Shown: positions 16,412 to 26,180, numbered from the stretch's first letter. The stretch: DNA of 64,000 bases from Spirirestis rafaelensis WJT71-NPBG6 (GCA_019359015.1 JAHHID010000009.1:62001-126000), one strand, 5' to 3'. Notes: generated by a model from the sequence alone, not told the origin. Translations and numbers: made by a program.

Positions 16412-19354
16412 CTACTTTGCCGTCCAAGGAATCATCGGGTCATTCGCCAGCTTTTTGGAGACTTCGTATGCTCCGAAGCGGTTAAGGTGGCTAGGGTCAG
16501 AAAAGTTTTTACTCGTCTTGGGAAATAGTTGACTTAAATCTCGATAAATAAAGCTAGAATTTGCTACCTGACTCGTCATATATTGTTTAAATTCTTGCTC
16601 ATATTTGTTGCGTACTGGGTCTAGATAATCTGCCGTCAAGGGCATATTTACAAAAACTAGGGAGATTTTTTGAGCTTGGGTAAACTCTAGCACTGATTGG
16701 AAGGCAGCATCTTGTTCACCTGCTACTTGAAATGATTTGTAATCGTTGTCGTAATTTCCACTAACTTTGGGATGTTTTTGATAGTAATTCTTAGGATTGA
16801 AGCGAATAGATAAAGGTAAAAATCCATCAAAGTCAACTGTTTGTTGATAATCTTCTTCAAGGTTCTCAGTTGTTTGTGAATTTGACGCAGCGGTTTGAGA
16901 ACTACTAATTATCGGCAAAGATTTGAATTTTTTGTTCAAGAAAGCTTTGAATTGATCGCGCTGTTGGTATGTAGCCGAAAAATTAGCTAAAGCTTCATTT
17001 AAAGATTCATTAATAGCTTGATAGCTGTTCACATTTTGATTTACGGCTTTTATTTTTTGTTCTTTGGTTGCCAATTGAACATTATTCGTACTACTAGCTA
17101 GTACTTTTTGAATTGCTTGTTGATAACCGGCTGATGCAGCGATCGCTTTAAACGTTAAATCATCTCGACCGCTATTAAAAGCACGGGAACCATCTGCCCA
17201 AATAATCAGTTTCGGTAATTCTGATCGCTCTAAAACTCGGCGAATGATAAAATCTACAACTTGTGCTGTGGCTCCATTTATACCAAAATTAAACACATCT
17301 ACATTCGGATAACCCTGGCTCGCCAAAGCTTTGTCAAGTGCTGCTGGGTCTATTCCCCTCAAAGCGCGGGAGGAACCAATAATTAAAACATTTGGCGGAG
17401 TACCATTTTTAGCTAGACGCTGTTTATACAATGCCAGTTGCTCATCTAACTGTCTTGCATTGAAACTCGGCATTTGCGATCGCGCTGCTAATAAAATCGC
17501 CGTTGCGGTTGCCTTTCCTCTTCGGGGCGTATTATCATCTTTTGTAAATCCAGAAGCGTTGAATACAGAGCCTTGGGTTTGAGATTTTTTCCCGGAAGTA
17601 TCCGCAAAAAAGGCAGTTCTCTTATCATTATTCTCGTCATCATTCACAGAAGTCGATTTCGATGCGACGTTAGCAACTTTTGGTTTCTGCGTAGTCAGAG
17701 CAACGATTTGACCTAATATCCAATCGGTTTGCAGGGTAAGCAATAATCCCAGCGTTCCCCAAACCAAAGCGGTTTTTAGCCCTTGGTAATCAGCATTTCG
17801 CTCGGTTGAGTCTTTTTCTATAAATAGCTGCGTCGCCAAAAGGCTTTTTCTCGCGGTTGCACCCCAATCTCGAGCCACTTCGGTGACAAAACTGTGAACT
17901 TCCTCGGTTGTTAAATCGGGACGCAAAATTGGCTCACTACTCTCGGAGGGTAAAAGCTCGTTAACGTAGGCAGAAGTCGCTGCAAACTCTGGGGTAGCTT
18001 CTGGTACTAAACGTTCGCGTTGCTCAAAATCAACGCCATAATTCCAAAAAGGTTCTTTATTACCAGCACGCCGACCGTACACCCTTACTCCGATTATATT
18101 AGGTATTTTTAACTGGCGGACGCACTGAATAACTTTCGGGGCAACTTTTTTTCTTCCTGGACAAACAGGTGCATCACACATGATGTGTAGTAAGTCACCT
18201 TTACGAAGCAAAAGTACGCGAATACCACCTGTTTTCAGACGTAAATTTAAGTCAGGATTAAGTAAACGCTCGATTAAAAAATGAATCGCTGGCTCATCCC
18301 CAGAACTTGCCAACTCCAAAGCTGATGCGGAAAGCGCTGGATGCTCAGAAGCGGGTAAATTGAGCCAATCAATCCAATCTGGTTGCTGTTCTGTAGTTTT
18401 TTGTCCGTAGACAGTGGCAGCGAGAATTCCTTGAGGAGCGATCGCTTCTAACTGAGTTACAATTGCGTTCCAGCACGCTGTTTTATCTGGGACAATTGCG
18501 GACTCAGCAGTTGAGGTGCAAAATATATGCAGCGTCGATTCTTTCAAAGAAGCTTGCACCGTAACTTTTAATTCTGACAAAGCTGCACTGACAATGCGAG
18601 CGATCGCTTGTATATCTCCCCAACGTGCCCATTCTTTCAGCATTATCTCTTCTGGCGTTAAATCTATCCGCAGCAACCACTCCGGCTTGATTTCGCCAAC
18701 AACTTGCGAAACGATAACAGCATCTTTATAGCCTCTAAGTTTCAAATCCCGTAGTTTCTGAGCTACAGGTTCGGCAATTAAAGATGGATCGGGACTGTAA
18801 CTCGACTGACAAAATATCCACAGACGACTTTCTTCAGGAGAACCCTTGTCTTCTGGCTGTTGGTTCTTAACCTTAACTTCAACTGACACACCCAAAGTAC
18901 TCAAAGTTTCGCTGAGATAACGAGCGATCGCATCTGGGTGTCCTTGACGTGCCAAACTTTCATTAGAGACTATCATCGCCCCACCAGGTTTGATGCTGGA
19001 TTTTTCCGCATCTTCTATCAAGGCTTGATTTACCTGTTCTAAATGTCTGTCGAGTTGATTTAAATAAACTCGATGACACCATTCCGGTCGTTTTTCTCCT
19101 TTTGTGCGACCATAAACAAATACTTGGTAAATAGCAGGTTCCTGATTTTTTGTCAACATTTCTAAATCGGTTTGCTGTAACGCTTGCAGCAAGTCCGACA
19201 GAGTTTGCCAACGTTGAGGACAGTCTCGACCTTCACAAAGAATGTGTAAGTCGTTTCCTTGCAACTGGACTTTTACACCGAAAGTGTTGATACCTGTTGC
19301 TTGGCTGACCCACTGCGCTAAAGATTTCTGGCGTTCTAGTGATGCTGTATTCAT
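16412..19354 (-). CDS. DUF1574-like protein: four N-terminal repeats, one membrane helix, SGNH-like C-terminal domain
   Basis: 980 residues. The N-terminal half holds four copies (starting near residues 8, 120, 245 and 350) of a roughly 80-100-residue unit with the pattern LHI(F/M)C...VYG+...P-W, ending in the VYGRTKGEKRPEW, VVGEIKPEW, VYGQKTTEQQPDW and VYGRRAGNKEPFW segments. One hydrophobic helix (ALVWGTLGLLLTLQTDWILG, near 530) follows, then an SGNH/GDSL-like domain (NVLIIGSSRALRGIDPAALD, FNFGINGATAQVVDFIIRRV, and DPSHLNRFGAYEVSKKLA near the end, where the catalytic Asp-His pair would sit). It is probably the extracytoplasmic acetyl-transfer partner of the MBOAT protein downstream. Confidence 0.82.
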   Translation of the reverse strand: MNTASLERQKSLAQWVSQATGINTFGVKVQLQGNDLHILCEGRDCPQRWQTLSDLLQALQQTDLEMLTKNQEPAIYQVFVYGRTKGEKRPEWCHRVYLNQLDRHLEQVNQALIEDAEKSSIKPGGAMIVSNESLARQGHPDAIARYLSETLSTLGVSVEVKVKNQQPEDKGSPEESRLWIFCQSSYSPDPSLIAEPVAQKLRDLKLRGYKDAVIVSQVVGEIKPEWLLRIDLTPEEIMLKEWARWGDIQAIARIVSAALSELKVTVQASLKESTLHIFCTSTAESAIVPDKTACWNAIVTQLEAIAPQGILAATVYGQKTTEQQPDWIDWLNLPASEHPALSASALELASSGDEPAIHFLIERLLNPDLNLRLKTGGIRVLLLRKGDLLHIMCDAPVCPGRKKVAPKVIQCVRQLKIPNIIGVRVYGRRAGNKEPFWNYGVDFEQRERLVPEATPEFAATSAYVNELLPSESSEPILRPDLTTEEVHSFVTEVARDWGATARKSLLATQLFIEKDSTERNADYQGLKTALVWGTLGLLLTLQTDWILGQIVALTTQKPKVANVASKSTSVNDDENNDKRTAFFADTSGKKSQTQGSVFNASGFTKDDNTPRRGKATATAILLAARSQMPSFNARQLDEQLALYKQRLAKNGTPPNVLIIGSSRALRGIDPAALDKALASQGYPNVDVFNFGINGATAQVVDFIIRRVLERSELPKLIIWADGSRAFNSGRDDLTFKAIAASAGYQQAIQKVLASSTNNVQLATKEQKIKAVNQNVNSYQAINESLNEALANFSATYQQRDQFKAFLNKKFKSLPIISSSQTAASNSQTTENLEEDYQQTVDFDGFLPLSIRFNPKNYYQKHPKVSGNYDNDYKSFQVAGEQDAAFQSVLEFTQAQKISLVFVNMPLTADYLDPVRNKYEQEFKQYMTSQVANSSFIYRDLSQLFPKTSKNFSDPSHLNRFGAYEVSKKLANDPMIPWTAK

Positions 19355-19700
19355 GCTCAGTAGACTTTACAAAAAGCTAGTTTATAGGGAATGGGGCATC
19401 GGGCATGGGTAATCGGTAATGGGGAACGTATTTTTATCATTTTCACGTTGCCAATGCCCATTGCCCGATGCCCATTGCCCGATGCCCATTGCCCTTCTTT
19501 GCCCACTTGGACGATGCCCGAATGCCCTGTAAACTAAAACCATAGATTTATTACCCAACTGAAGTTTTTTTTAACACTTTTGTTAGCCTATAAGCTTGCA
19601 TAATAAACAATGAGAGTTTTGTGAAGCCAGTTGCGTTTTGAATGAATTTTACGTTTGCTTCAATTATTCCTTCAATAATCACCTCTTACCGATACCTTTT
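19355..19700. other. Intergenic region with heptamer repeats
   Basis: Between the divergent DUF1574-like gene and a small plus-strand gene. It has GGGCATCGGGCATGGG-type units at about 19390-19420 and the array annotated separately at 19454. Bases 19520-19700 are AT-rich, with no obvious gene or RNA. Confidence 0.5.
19454..19495 (+). repeat. 14-bp tandem repeat (double heptamer)
   Basis: Three consecutive copies of ATGCCCATTGCCCG, the last with one changed base, a variant of the heptamer STRR also seen at 4649. It sits in a non-coding gap. Confidence 0.85.
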
Positions 19701-19922
19701 ATGGAGCACTCATCCAACTCTGGATTAAATCTGGGTTTAATTACTATTCCCCAGTCTTTAATGACGCAAACAGGTACAGCGTCTATACTACTGTTGCTTT
19801 TAGCACAAAAAGCAACCCAATCTGCCCTAGAAGCGATGGGACAAGCCAGTGAAGAAATTTTTCGGGGCGATCGCTTACCCATCCTCAACTTCCCAAATGA
19901 AGACGAATTAAGCCGAAGTTAG
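19701..19922 (+). CDS. Small conserved hypothetical protein
   Basis: 73 residues from the ATG at 19701 (MEHSSNSGLNLGLITIPQSL). A moderately hydrophobic helix (TASILLLLLAQKATQSALEA) leads into EAMGQASEEIFRGDRLPILN. The frame is open to 19638, but the extra N-terminal residues (MNEFYVCFNYSFNNHLLPIP) look like translated upstream DNA. No known domain; the composed C-terminus and HIP1 within it suggest a real gene. It precedes ppc by about 115 bp on the same strand. Confidence 0.55.
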   Translation: MEHSSNSGLNLGLITIPQSLMTQTGTASILLLLLAQKATQSALEAMGQASEEIFRGDRLPILNFPNEDELSRS

Positions 19923-20037
19923 AAATTATAGTCTGAAGTTTCTCAAATTAAAGTTAGTGTGATCACCTTAATGATGACGCGCTAACTTTACAAACCAAGA
20001 ATTGTAAACAGTAATCGGCTCTACTAAAATAGAAGAT

Positions 20038-23000
20038 ATGAGTTCCGTTTTATACTCTTTGGCTCAGGCTGAGAATATCTACCCCGCTTCAGAATTATTT
20101 TTGCGCCATCGTCTCCAAGTAGTCGAAGACTTGTGGGAGTCGGTTCTGCGGCAAGAATGCGGTCAAAAAATGGTAGATTTATTGCGACAGCTACGGGATC
20201 TTTGTTCGCCAGAAGGACAAGCTAGAAATGATCAAGCCGCAGAAGTCTTCAATTTGATTGAACAACTCAATATTAACGAAGCCATCCGCGCAGCTCGTGC
20301 CTTCGCTTTATATTTCCAGTTGATCAATATTATCGAACAAGACTACGAACAACGGCAGCAATTAACTCGTTATGAAGTAGAAGCAGATTCGACAGAACCG
20401 GAAAATCTAGCAAACATCACTTCATCATCCAACCACGGAGAAAACGATATACCTGTAAACAGCGGATTGGGAGCGGATATGCTAGCAAAAAGCTGGCGTG
20501 TATCTGCCAACGACAAACAAAAAGGAACTTTTGCCGCGTTATTTCCTTTACTATTCAAACTTAATGTACCACCACAGCAAATTCAACGCTTGATTTCTCA
20601 GTTGGATGTGCGTTTAGTGTTTACAGCGCACCCGACAGAAATTGTCCGTCATACAATCCGCGATAAACAGCGACAGGTGGTAATACTATTGCAAAAACTC
20701 GATGCTGTAGAAAACCGCGTCGGCAACACAGGTGGAGGATATCCTTGGGAAGCAGCAGATTTACGCGAACAATTGCTAGAAGAAATTCGCCTGTGGTGGC
20801 GTACTGACGAGCTGCATCAGTTCAAACCAAGTGTACTCGATGAAGTAGACTACACGCTGCATTACTTCCAAGAAGTCTTATTTGATGGCATTCCCCTACT
20901 GTATAAACGCTTCAAATACGCTTTAGCTAACACCTTTCCTTGGCTAGAACCACCTAGCAAAAACTTTTGCAGGTTTGGTTCTTGGGTAGGTTCAGATAGA
21001 GATGGAAACCCATCAGTCACACCAGAAACCACCTGGCAAACAGCTTGCTATCAACGCAAAATGGTGCTAGAGAAATATATTCAGTCAGTGAAGCAGCTGA
21101 TTGAATTATTGAGTGTGTCGATGCACTGGAGTGATGTTTTACCAGACTTGCTGGAATCTCTAGAATTGGATCAATCGCAGTTAAGCGAAATATATGACGC
21201 GCTAGCGCTGCGTTATCGGCAAGAACCGTATCGGCTGAAGCTTTCTTACGTGCATAAAAGGCTAGAAAATACACGCGATCGCAATATAGCTTTATATAAA
21301 CGGGAAACGCCCAAAAATGAAGACGCACCAATGTATCGTTCGGGAGTCGAATTTTTAGCAGAGTTGCGATTGATTCAACACAACCTGACAGAAACAGGTT
21401 TAAGCTGTCGCGAACTAGATAATCTGATTTGTCAAGTCGAAATTTTTGGCTTTGACTTAACCCAATTGGATATCCGACAAGAATCATCTCGCCATGCTGA
21501 TGCATTGAATGAGATTCTCGAATACCTCCAATTACTGCCGTTATCTTACCACGAGCTCTCAGAAGCTCAAAGAGTAGCTTGGTTAGTAGGAGAATTGCAA
21601 ACCCGGCGTCCGTTAATTCCCTCAGAATTGCCATTCTCGGAAAAAACTAACGATGTAATTGAAACTTTCCGCGTAGTGCGATCGCTCCAACAAGAGTTTG
21701 GTCTCAATATCTGCCAAACTTATATCATTAGCATGTGCCGCGAAGTTAGCGACGTACTCGAGGTATTACTTTTAGCCAAAGAAGCAAGACTTTTTGATCC
21801 AGGTACTGCGATCGGCAGTATCCAGGTAGTTCCTCTATTTGAAACGGTGGAAGACTTGCAACGCTCAAGAAGCGTCATGCGTCAACTTTTTGAACTACCT
21901 TTATATCGCGCTTTATTAGCCGGCGGTTATAAAGTAGACGACAAGGAAGATAAGGAGACAAGGGGACAAGGGGACAAGGAGAATCTCCCCCCCTCTCCCC
22001 CTCTCCCCCTCCCCTACCCCCTCACCCCCAACTTGCAAGAAGTAATGCTGGGGTATTCTGACAGCAATAAAGACTCTGGTTTTTTGAGCAGTAACTGGGA
22101 AATTCACAAAGCTCAAAAATCATTGCAAAAAATAGCCGAAGATTATGGCGTGAATGTGCGGATTTTCCACGGTCGCGGGGGTTCTGTGGGACGTGGTGGT
22201 GGACCTGCTTATGAGGCTATTTTGGCGCAACCGGGTCACAGTATCAATGGTCGCATCAAGATTACAGAACAGGGTGAAGTTTTGGCTTCCAAATACTCTT
22301 TGCAGGATTTGGCTTTGTATCATATGGAAACCATCACCACAGCCGTAATTCAAGCTAGCTTGTTGCGAACAGGGTTTGATGATATTGAACCCTGGAATGA
22401 GATTATGGAAGAATTGGCAGCGCGATCGCGTCAGCATTATCGCTCTTTAATCTACGAGCAACCCGACTTTATCGATTTCTTCCATCAAGTAACCCCAATT
22501 CAAGAAATCAGCCAATTACAGATTAGCTCCCGTCCTGCACGTCGTCCATCTGGTAAGAAAGATTTAAGCAGCCTAAGAGCTATTCCTTGGGTATTTAGTT
22601 GGACACAAACTCGATTTTTGCTACCTTCTTGGTACGGTGTCGGCACAGCTTTACAAGAATTCTTGAATGAAGAACCCGAAGAACACCTAAAATTATTGCG
22701 TTACTTTTATGTGAAGTGGCCCTTCTTCAAAATGGTAATTTCCAAGGCAGAAATGACCTTGGCAAAAGTAGACATTCAAATGGCGCAACATTACGTCCAA
22801 GAATTGTCGCAACCAGAAGATAAGCCCCGCTTTAATAAGGTATTTGACCAAATCGCCAGCGAATTCTATCTTACACGAGATTTGGTGCTAAAAATCACCG
22901 ATCACAAACGACTTTTGGATGGCGATCCGGTTTTACAGCGTTCAGTGCAATTACGTAATGGGACAATTGTCCCGTTAGGCTTTATACAGGTGTCTATCAT

Positions 23001-23133
23001 AAAACGGTTACGGCAGTCCATGACTAATACCACCTCTGGGGTTATCCATTCTCGTTACAGCAAGGGTGAACTGCTACGAGGAGCATTGTTAACTATAAAC
23101 GGTATTGCTGCCGGGATGAGAAATACGGGTTGA
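20038..23133 (+). CDS. ppc: Phosphoenolpyruvate carboxylase
   Basis: 1031 residues. It carboxylates PEP with bicarbonate to oxaloacetate, the main anaplerotic reaction of cyanobacteria. The catalytic His198 is in [13 protein letters not shown], Lys678 in [17 protein letters not shown], and the glycine-rich loop is [13 protein letters not shown]; the essential C-terminus is [10 protein letters not shown]. An N-terminal extension carrying phosphoserine sites of plant enzymes is absent, as expected for bacteria. Between residues 633 and 665 a low-complexity, in-frame segment ([13 protein letters not shown] then [12 protein letters not shown]) interrupts the conserved fold just before the [10 protein letters not shown] motif; see the separate repeat entry. 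Confidence 0.97.
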   Translation: MSSVLYSLAQAENIYPASELFLRHRLQVVEDLWESVLRQECGQKMVDLLRQLRDLCSPEGQARNDQAAEVFNLIEQLNINEAIRAARAFALYFQLINIIEQDYEQRQQLTRYEVEADSTEPENLANITSSSNHGENDIPVNSGLGADMLAKSWRVSANDKQKGTFAALFPLLFKLNVPPQQIQRLISQLDVRLVFTAHPTEIVRHTIRDKQRQVVILLQKLDAVENRVGNTGGGYPWEAADLREQLLEEIRLWWRTDELHQFKPSVLDEVDYTLHYFQEVLFDGIPLLYKRFKYALANTFPWLEPPSKNFCRFGSWVGSDRDGNPSVTPETTWQTACYQRKMVLEKYIQSVKQLIELLSVSMHWSDVLPDLLESLELDQSQLSEIYDALALRYRQEPYRLKLSYVHKRLENTRDRNIALYKRETPKNEDAPMYRSGVEFLAELRLIQHNLTETGLSCRELDNLICQVEIFGFDLTQLDIRQESSRHADALNEILEYLQLLPLSYHELSEAQRVAWLVGELQTRRPLIPSELPFSEKTNDVIETFRVVRSLQQEFGLNICQTYIISMCREVSDVLEVLLLAKEARLFDPGTAIGSIQVVPLFETVEDLQRSRSVMRQLFELPLYRALLAGGYKVDDKEDKETRGQGDKENLPPSPPLPLPYPLTPNLQEVMLGYSDSNKDSGFLSSNWEIHKAQKSLQKIAEDYGVNVRIFHGRGGSVGRGGGPAYEAILAQPGHSINGRIKITEQGEVLASKYSLQDLALYHMETITTAVIQASLLRTGFDDIEPWNEIMEELAARSRQHYRSLIYEQPDFIDFFHQVTPIQEISQLQISSRPARRPSGKKDLSSLRAIPWVFSWTQTRFLLPSWYGVGTALQEFLNEEPEEHLKLLRYFYVKWPFFKMVISKAEMTLAKVDIQMAQHYVQELSQPEDKPRFNKVFDQIASEFYLTRDLVLKITDHKRLLDGDPVLQRSVQLRNGTIVPLGFIQVSIIKRLRQSMTNTTSGVIHSRYSKGELLRGALLTINGIAAGMRNTG
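21934..22032 (+). repeat. Intergenic-type repeat embedded in frame within ppc
   Basis: A purine-rich run of GACAAGGGGACAAGG-like units followed by CCCCCTCTCCCC-like units, 33 codons long. The composition is that of the low-complexity repeats found between genes in this window (for example 25920-26170), not of coding DNA. It keeps the reading frame and falls in a surface loop between conserved blocks, so the enzyme is probably still active. Confidence 0.75.
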
Positions 23134-23166
23134 GGTGTTAGTAAATGGGTAGAAATTCTCTTGAAC

Positions 23167-23221
23167 CTAGTAAGGGCTGAAGCCCTTAAAACCTTAGCTT
23201 TGAGCGGTAAACCGCTCACTA
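23167..23221. repeat. Dispersed double-palindrome repeat (family A), intact copy
   Basis: Two adjoining palindromes: AGGGCTGAAGCCCT and GAGCGGTAAACCGCTC, in a 55-bp unit starting CTAGTAAG and ending CACTA. Related units are at 32537-32585 and, interrupted by another repeat, at 49016-49170. It lies between ppc and a small plus-strand gene. Confidence 0.8.
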
Positions 23222-23223
23222 AA

Positions 23224-23478
23224 ATGACTAAAAATCGAGTTCTAATTTGCACCTTTTTAGCACTAACCTCAGGATTGGTTGGTGGTTATATGAGTGGGCA
23301 AATTACTTCAATGCTTCATAGCCAAAAGTGTCAAAATCAAGGTTGGCTATTAAAGGAAGCTTGTAACGCTTGGGTGACACCAGGAGCAATCTGGCAAGGT
23401 AGCACTACCGGACTATGGACGGGGACAGTCTTGGGAGCTTTTGCCGGCGGTTTAGTGACGCGTCAATCTCGTAGTTAG
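23224..23478 (+). CDS. Small membrane protein, unknown
   Basis: 84 residues from ATG 23224. Two hydrophobic, glycine-rich segments (LICTFLALTSGLVGGYMSG and LWTGTVLGAFAGGLVTR) flank a short Cys-containing loop (KCQNQGWLLKEACNAW) and suggest a small hairpin membrane protein. The frame is open back to 23161 only because the upstream palindromic repeat lacks stops. No recognised family. It follows ppc by 90 bp. Confidence 0.55.
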   Translation: MTKNRVLICTFLALTSGLVGGYMSGQITSMLHSQKCQNQGWLLKEACNAWVTPGAIWQGSTTGLWTGTVLGAFAGGLVTRQSRS

Positions 23479-23480
23479 TC

Positions 23481-23527
23481 AAGAGTCAAGAGTCAATAGT
23501 AATTATTTTTGACTTTTGACTTTTGAT
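23481..23527. repeat. Heptamer repeats in inverted arrangement
   Basis: TCAAGAG/TCAATAG units followed, after an AT-rich spacer, by TGACTTTTGACTTTTGA units. Both are seven-base STRR types, and the two halves are roughly inverted, so the transcript can form a hairpin between two convergent genes. It may terminate both. Confidence 0.65.
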
Positions 23528-23534
23528 CTATTAA

Positions 23535-23921
23535 TTAACTATCAGTTGGCGCAATTGGTGTGTGTAAATTACTCAAGGTTTTCCAAGAGTTGGTGCTAGT
23601 ATCAAAACAGCGCCAATTACCCCCGGTGCGTTCTTTATAGCAGAATAAACTGCGATCGCTATCATTCAATTCATCTGTTAAATAATATACCATTCCTCGA
23701 AAAGGATAAGTTTTACGACTCAAGCGTTTAGCTACGGCTTGATTGGGACATTCAACGACAAACACTGCTTGTCCATCTAAATAACCCAAAGAGAAGATGC
23801 ACATCCGCAAAATGGCTCGCAGCCAGCTTTCCGAGTAAGCAAAACAATCATCTATTATTTTATTGGTCAGAGCTTTTTCTAAAGCACGCTCTTCTTGATG
23901 AGGAGTATGAGATTCAGACAT
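23535..23921 (-). CDS. Conserved hypothetical protein
   Basis: 128 residues starting MSESHTPHQEERALEKALTN. The sequence has a central part with CVFAYSE-like and IFSLGYLDGQAVFVVECPNQ stretches and an end rich in aromatic and charged residues (FCYKERTGGNWRCFDTSTNS). No known domain. The frame runs open to 24074, but bases 23940-23985 carry a palindrome and look intergenic, while ATG 23921 has an AGGTGG ribosome site seven bases upstream. Role unknown. Confidence 0.65.
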   Translation of the reverse strand: MSESHTPHQEERALEKALTNKIIDDCFAYSESWLRAILRMCIFSLGYLDGQAVFVVECPNQAVAKRLSRKTYPFRGMVYYLTDELNDSDRSLFCYKERTGGNWRCFDTSTNSWKTLSNLHTPIAPTDS

Positions 23922-24173
23922 AGCACCACCTATTGCTACACCAAAGGCAGTCACGTGCAGGGGGTTCACCCCGCTCGTGCAATCTGCCATTTGGTTTGAG
24001 ATTAAACCAAAAACTCTAAAAGTGGCAAGCGTATCTGCAAGCAATATAGAGAGTAATAAGATTGTAGAAAGCACAAAATTTTTCTTTGACTACTGCCCAT
24101 TGTCTATTCACCACTACTCAATACCTAAGGCTGGTAAAATATACTTATAGCCTTTAGACTAAATTAAACTGCC

Positions 24174-24479
24174 ATGCCTGCTGAAATTAACCCAGGAAAC
24201 CAAACTACGACAGGTGCTGATGCGATTGATCAAGCGATCGCGCAAGGAATTGATTTCGACGGTTCTCCGATTCCGCCTGCCAAATTAGAATTGTACACCC
24301 AAGTGATGGGGCTAGAGGCAAATAGACAGCGCAGTGGCGTATCTAATACTATGCGATCGCGCATCGTGCGGATTGGGGCAAAACACATTCCTCAAGCAGA
24401 ACTCGACAAAAAACTTGTAGATGCTGGTTTTGCTCCTTTAAAAGAGAAAGAAGTTGCTTTTTTCTACGGCGGAAAGTGA
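24174..24479 (+). CDS. DUF4090 family protein
   Basis: 101 residues, soluble. The pattern GADAIDQAIAQGIDFDGSPI, then LELYTQVMGLEANRQRSGVS, MRSRIVRIGAKHIPQ and FAPLKEKEVAFFYGGK, matches the small cyanobacterial DUF4090 family as I recall it. No biochemical role is known. Single gene, with convergent Nudix genes about 50 bp downstream. Confidence 0.8.
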   Translation: MPAEINPGNQTTTGADAIDQAIAQGIDFDGSPIPPAKLELYTQVMGLEANRQRSGVSNTMRSRIVRIGAKHIPQAELDKKLVDAGFAPLKEKEVAFFYGGK

Positions 24480-24531
24480 ATTTAAGAGATGGGGAGAAGT
24501 CAGGTTACTATCATATTGCCCCGTCTCATCT

Positions 24532-24963
24532 TTACAAATAATCGCTAAACTGCTCAGGTACTAATCTCAATTCTCTAGATTTGAACCGGGGAATATCTAT
24601 CCACATCGCTTGATGTTGAGAATTACCGGCTTCAAAAAAAACTAATTTTTCAACTTGATAAAATCTAGAATCGACAAAATCACATTTATAAACTTGAACA
24701 ATTTGGTGTCCTGGTTTACCTTCATAAATAAATAGGTTTTCTAGACAACCTAGATAGCGAATATTTGTTAATTCCGCTTGAATTTCCTCTTGAAATTCTC
24801 GTTGTAGCGCAGCGTGGCTAGTTTCACCAAATTCAATACTACCACCTAAAGCGCGATAATATGTTTCTTTTTTGAGGCTATCGTAGTCTTCAGAAACAAA
24901 AAGCTTTTCTTTATTGCGAATTAAACCAAATACTTTCACTCGTATTTTGCCTGATTGCTTCAT
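24532..24963 (-). CDS. Nudix hydrolase (downstream copy of a tandem pair)
   Basis: 143 residues. Nudix enzymes cleave nucleoside diphosphates linked to another moiety. The Nudix box runs from residue 41: GSIEFGETSHAALQREFQEE, keeping G-x5-E-x7-RE-x2-EE; the next positions are IQA rather than the usual x-G-U. The rest follows the MutT fold (IRVKVFGLIRNKEKLFVSE at the start, WIDIPRFKSRELRLVPEQF at the end). Its ATG overlaps the stop of the upstream copy (TAATG), indicating translational coupling. The two copies are close paralogues, so a local duplication is likely. Substrate unknown. Confidence 0.9.
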   Translation of the reverse strand: MKQSGKIRVKVFGLIRNKEKLFVSEDYDSLKKETYYRALGGSIEFGETSHAALQREFQEEIQAELTNIRYLGCLENLFIYEGKPGHQIVQVYKCDFVDSRFYQVEKLVFFEAGNSQHQAMWIDIPRFKSRELRLVPEQFSDYL

Positions 24964-25391
24964 TATAAATACTCTAAGAACTGCTCAGGTACTAACTTTA
25001 ATTCTCCTGATTTAAAACGACTAATTTCTACCCAAAGCGCTGTTTTTTGTCTTTCACCTTCAGCAAAGACTAAGTTTTCTAATTGATAAAATTTTGGCTC
25101 TACAAAATCACATTGATACACCTGCAAGATTTCGTGACCTTGTTTACCATTGAAAGTGAAAAGATTTTCTATACAGCCTAAATAATGAATGTTAGTTAAT
25201 TCCGCTTGAATTTCTTCTTGAAATTCTCGCTGAAGTGCGGTCTTACTGGTTTCGCCAAAGTCAACACCACCACCCATTGCGCGGTAAAAAGTTTGCTGCT
25301 TTACTGGATCGTAGCCTTCAGAAATAAAAGTGCGATCGCCTTGTGTAATCAGTCCCAAAGCTAAAACGCGAATTTCGCCTGGTTTATGCAT
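24963..25391 (-). CDS. Nudix hydrolase (upstream copy of a tandem pair)
   Basis: 142 residues, closely similar throughout to the adjoining Nudix protein: same N-terminus (GEIRVLALGLITQGDRTFIS), same Nudix box (GGVDFGETSKTALQREFQEE followed by IQAEL) and same C-terminus (ISRFKSGELKLVPEQFLEYL). All metal-binding Glu positions of the box are present, with Gln in place of the late Gly. It is the first gene of a two-gene unit; its TAA stop shares one base with the next ATG. Likely a housecleaning or nucleotide-sugar hydrolase; no substrate can be assigned. Confidence 0.9.
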   Translation of the reverse strand: MHKPGEIRVLALGLITQGDRTFISEGYDPVKQQTFYRAMGGGVDFGETSKTALQREFQEEIQAELTNIHYLGCIENLFTFNGKQGHEILQVYQCDFVEPKFYQLENLVFAEGERQKTALWVEISRFKSGELKLVPEQFLEYL

Positions 25392-25406
25392 TGTTATAGT
25401 TAATAA

Positions 25407-25856
25407 TTAATTATTCTGCGAAAAGTGACGATTGTCGCTGTCTTCAATAGACCAGTCATCATTTTCGCCGCCGATATATAATTGCTCAATGGTGACATAT
25501 TCCTCACTCAATTGTGTGAGAGAATTGATCAAAATATCGAGAGCGATCGCATCACTAGTTCCCAAATCAAACCAACAACGCGCCCAAGTTCCCTCATATT
25601 CAAACTCACCCATGTTATGCATCAGCGCTAGCAAACTTTTGTCATAACCTTGGGAGTCATAATTCATGTAACTCAAATCAACTCCGGTTTCCTGTACCTG
25701 GAGATTTTCTGCATTAAATGCACCTAACTTGCCTAAATAAAACCAGGAATTGAAAACTTCTTCTACATACTGCTTTTCTCGTTGAGAAGGTATTGTAGTA
25801 AAATTTAACCAAATCCATACATCAAAAGGGTTAAAATCGCGAAATTGAATATGCAT
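25407..25856 (-). CDS. DUF3531 family protein
   Basis: 149 residues from the ATG at 25856 (MHIQFRDFNPFDVWIWLNF). That start and the YLGKLGAFNAENLQVQE, MGEFEYEGTWARCWFDLGTS and YIGGENDDWSIED blocks match DUF3531, a family of cyanobacteria and plastids with no known activity. An upstream TTG at 25865 is less likely. Acidic and soluble. The nearby Nudix pair is on the same strand, 15 bp after its stop, and could be cotranscribed. Confidence 0.82.
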   Translation of the reverse strand: MHIQFRDFNPFDVWIWLNFTTIPSQREKQYVEEVFNSWFYLGKLGAFNAENLQVQETGVDLSYMNYDSQGYDKSLLALMHNMGEFEYEGTWARCWFDLGTSDAIALDILINSLTQLSEEYVTIEQLYIGGENDDWSIEDSDNRHFSQNN

Positions 25857-26180
25857 TTGTGGCAACTATTTTAATTACTATCATCAAAAATAAGCATACC
25901 AAACATGGGGGATGGGCAATTGAAGAGAGTTAAAGGGGAAAGGGGAGCCACTGCGTTGGGCGGCTGGCTGTGCCGACAGTCACGCATGTGGCGTTAAAGG
26001 GTAAAGGTGAAGAAGTAATTTTAAATAACTCCGTCCTCTTTCCCCTGTCTTGAAAAAGTCTGATGCCTGCGGCAACGCTTCTCTACGAGACGCTCCGCGA
26101 ACGCGAACGGAGGAAACCTCCGCTCAGATTTTCCGCTTTTTTCCTTTCCCCCTTCCCCCTCCCCCATGCCCCATGCCGAA
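25857..26180. other. Intergenic region with repeat mosaic
   Basis: No gene. It holds GGGAGCCACTGCGTTGGGCGGCTGGCTG (part of a GC-rich module also seen in inverse near 57375), low-complexity AAAGGGGAAAGGGGAG runs, a palindrome-rich unit at 26065-26120 (CGCTTCTCTACGAGACGCT) and CCCTTCCCCCTCCCCC tracts near 26155. A 70-codon frame across it is an artefact. Confidence 0.6.

Noticed and set aside
21017-21634. 205-codon minus-strand frame inside ppc
   Set aside because: Antisense shadow of a well-conserved enzyme gene.
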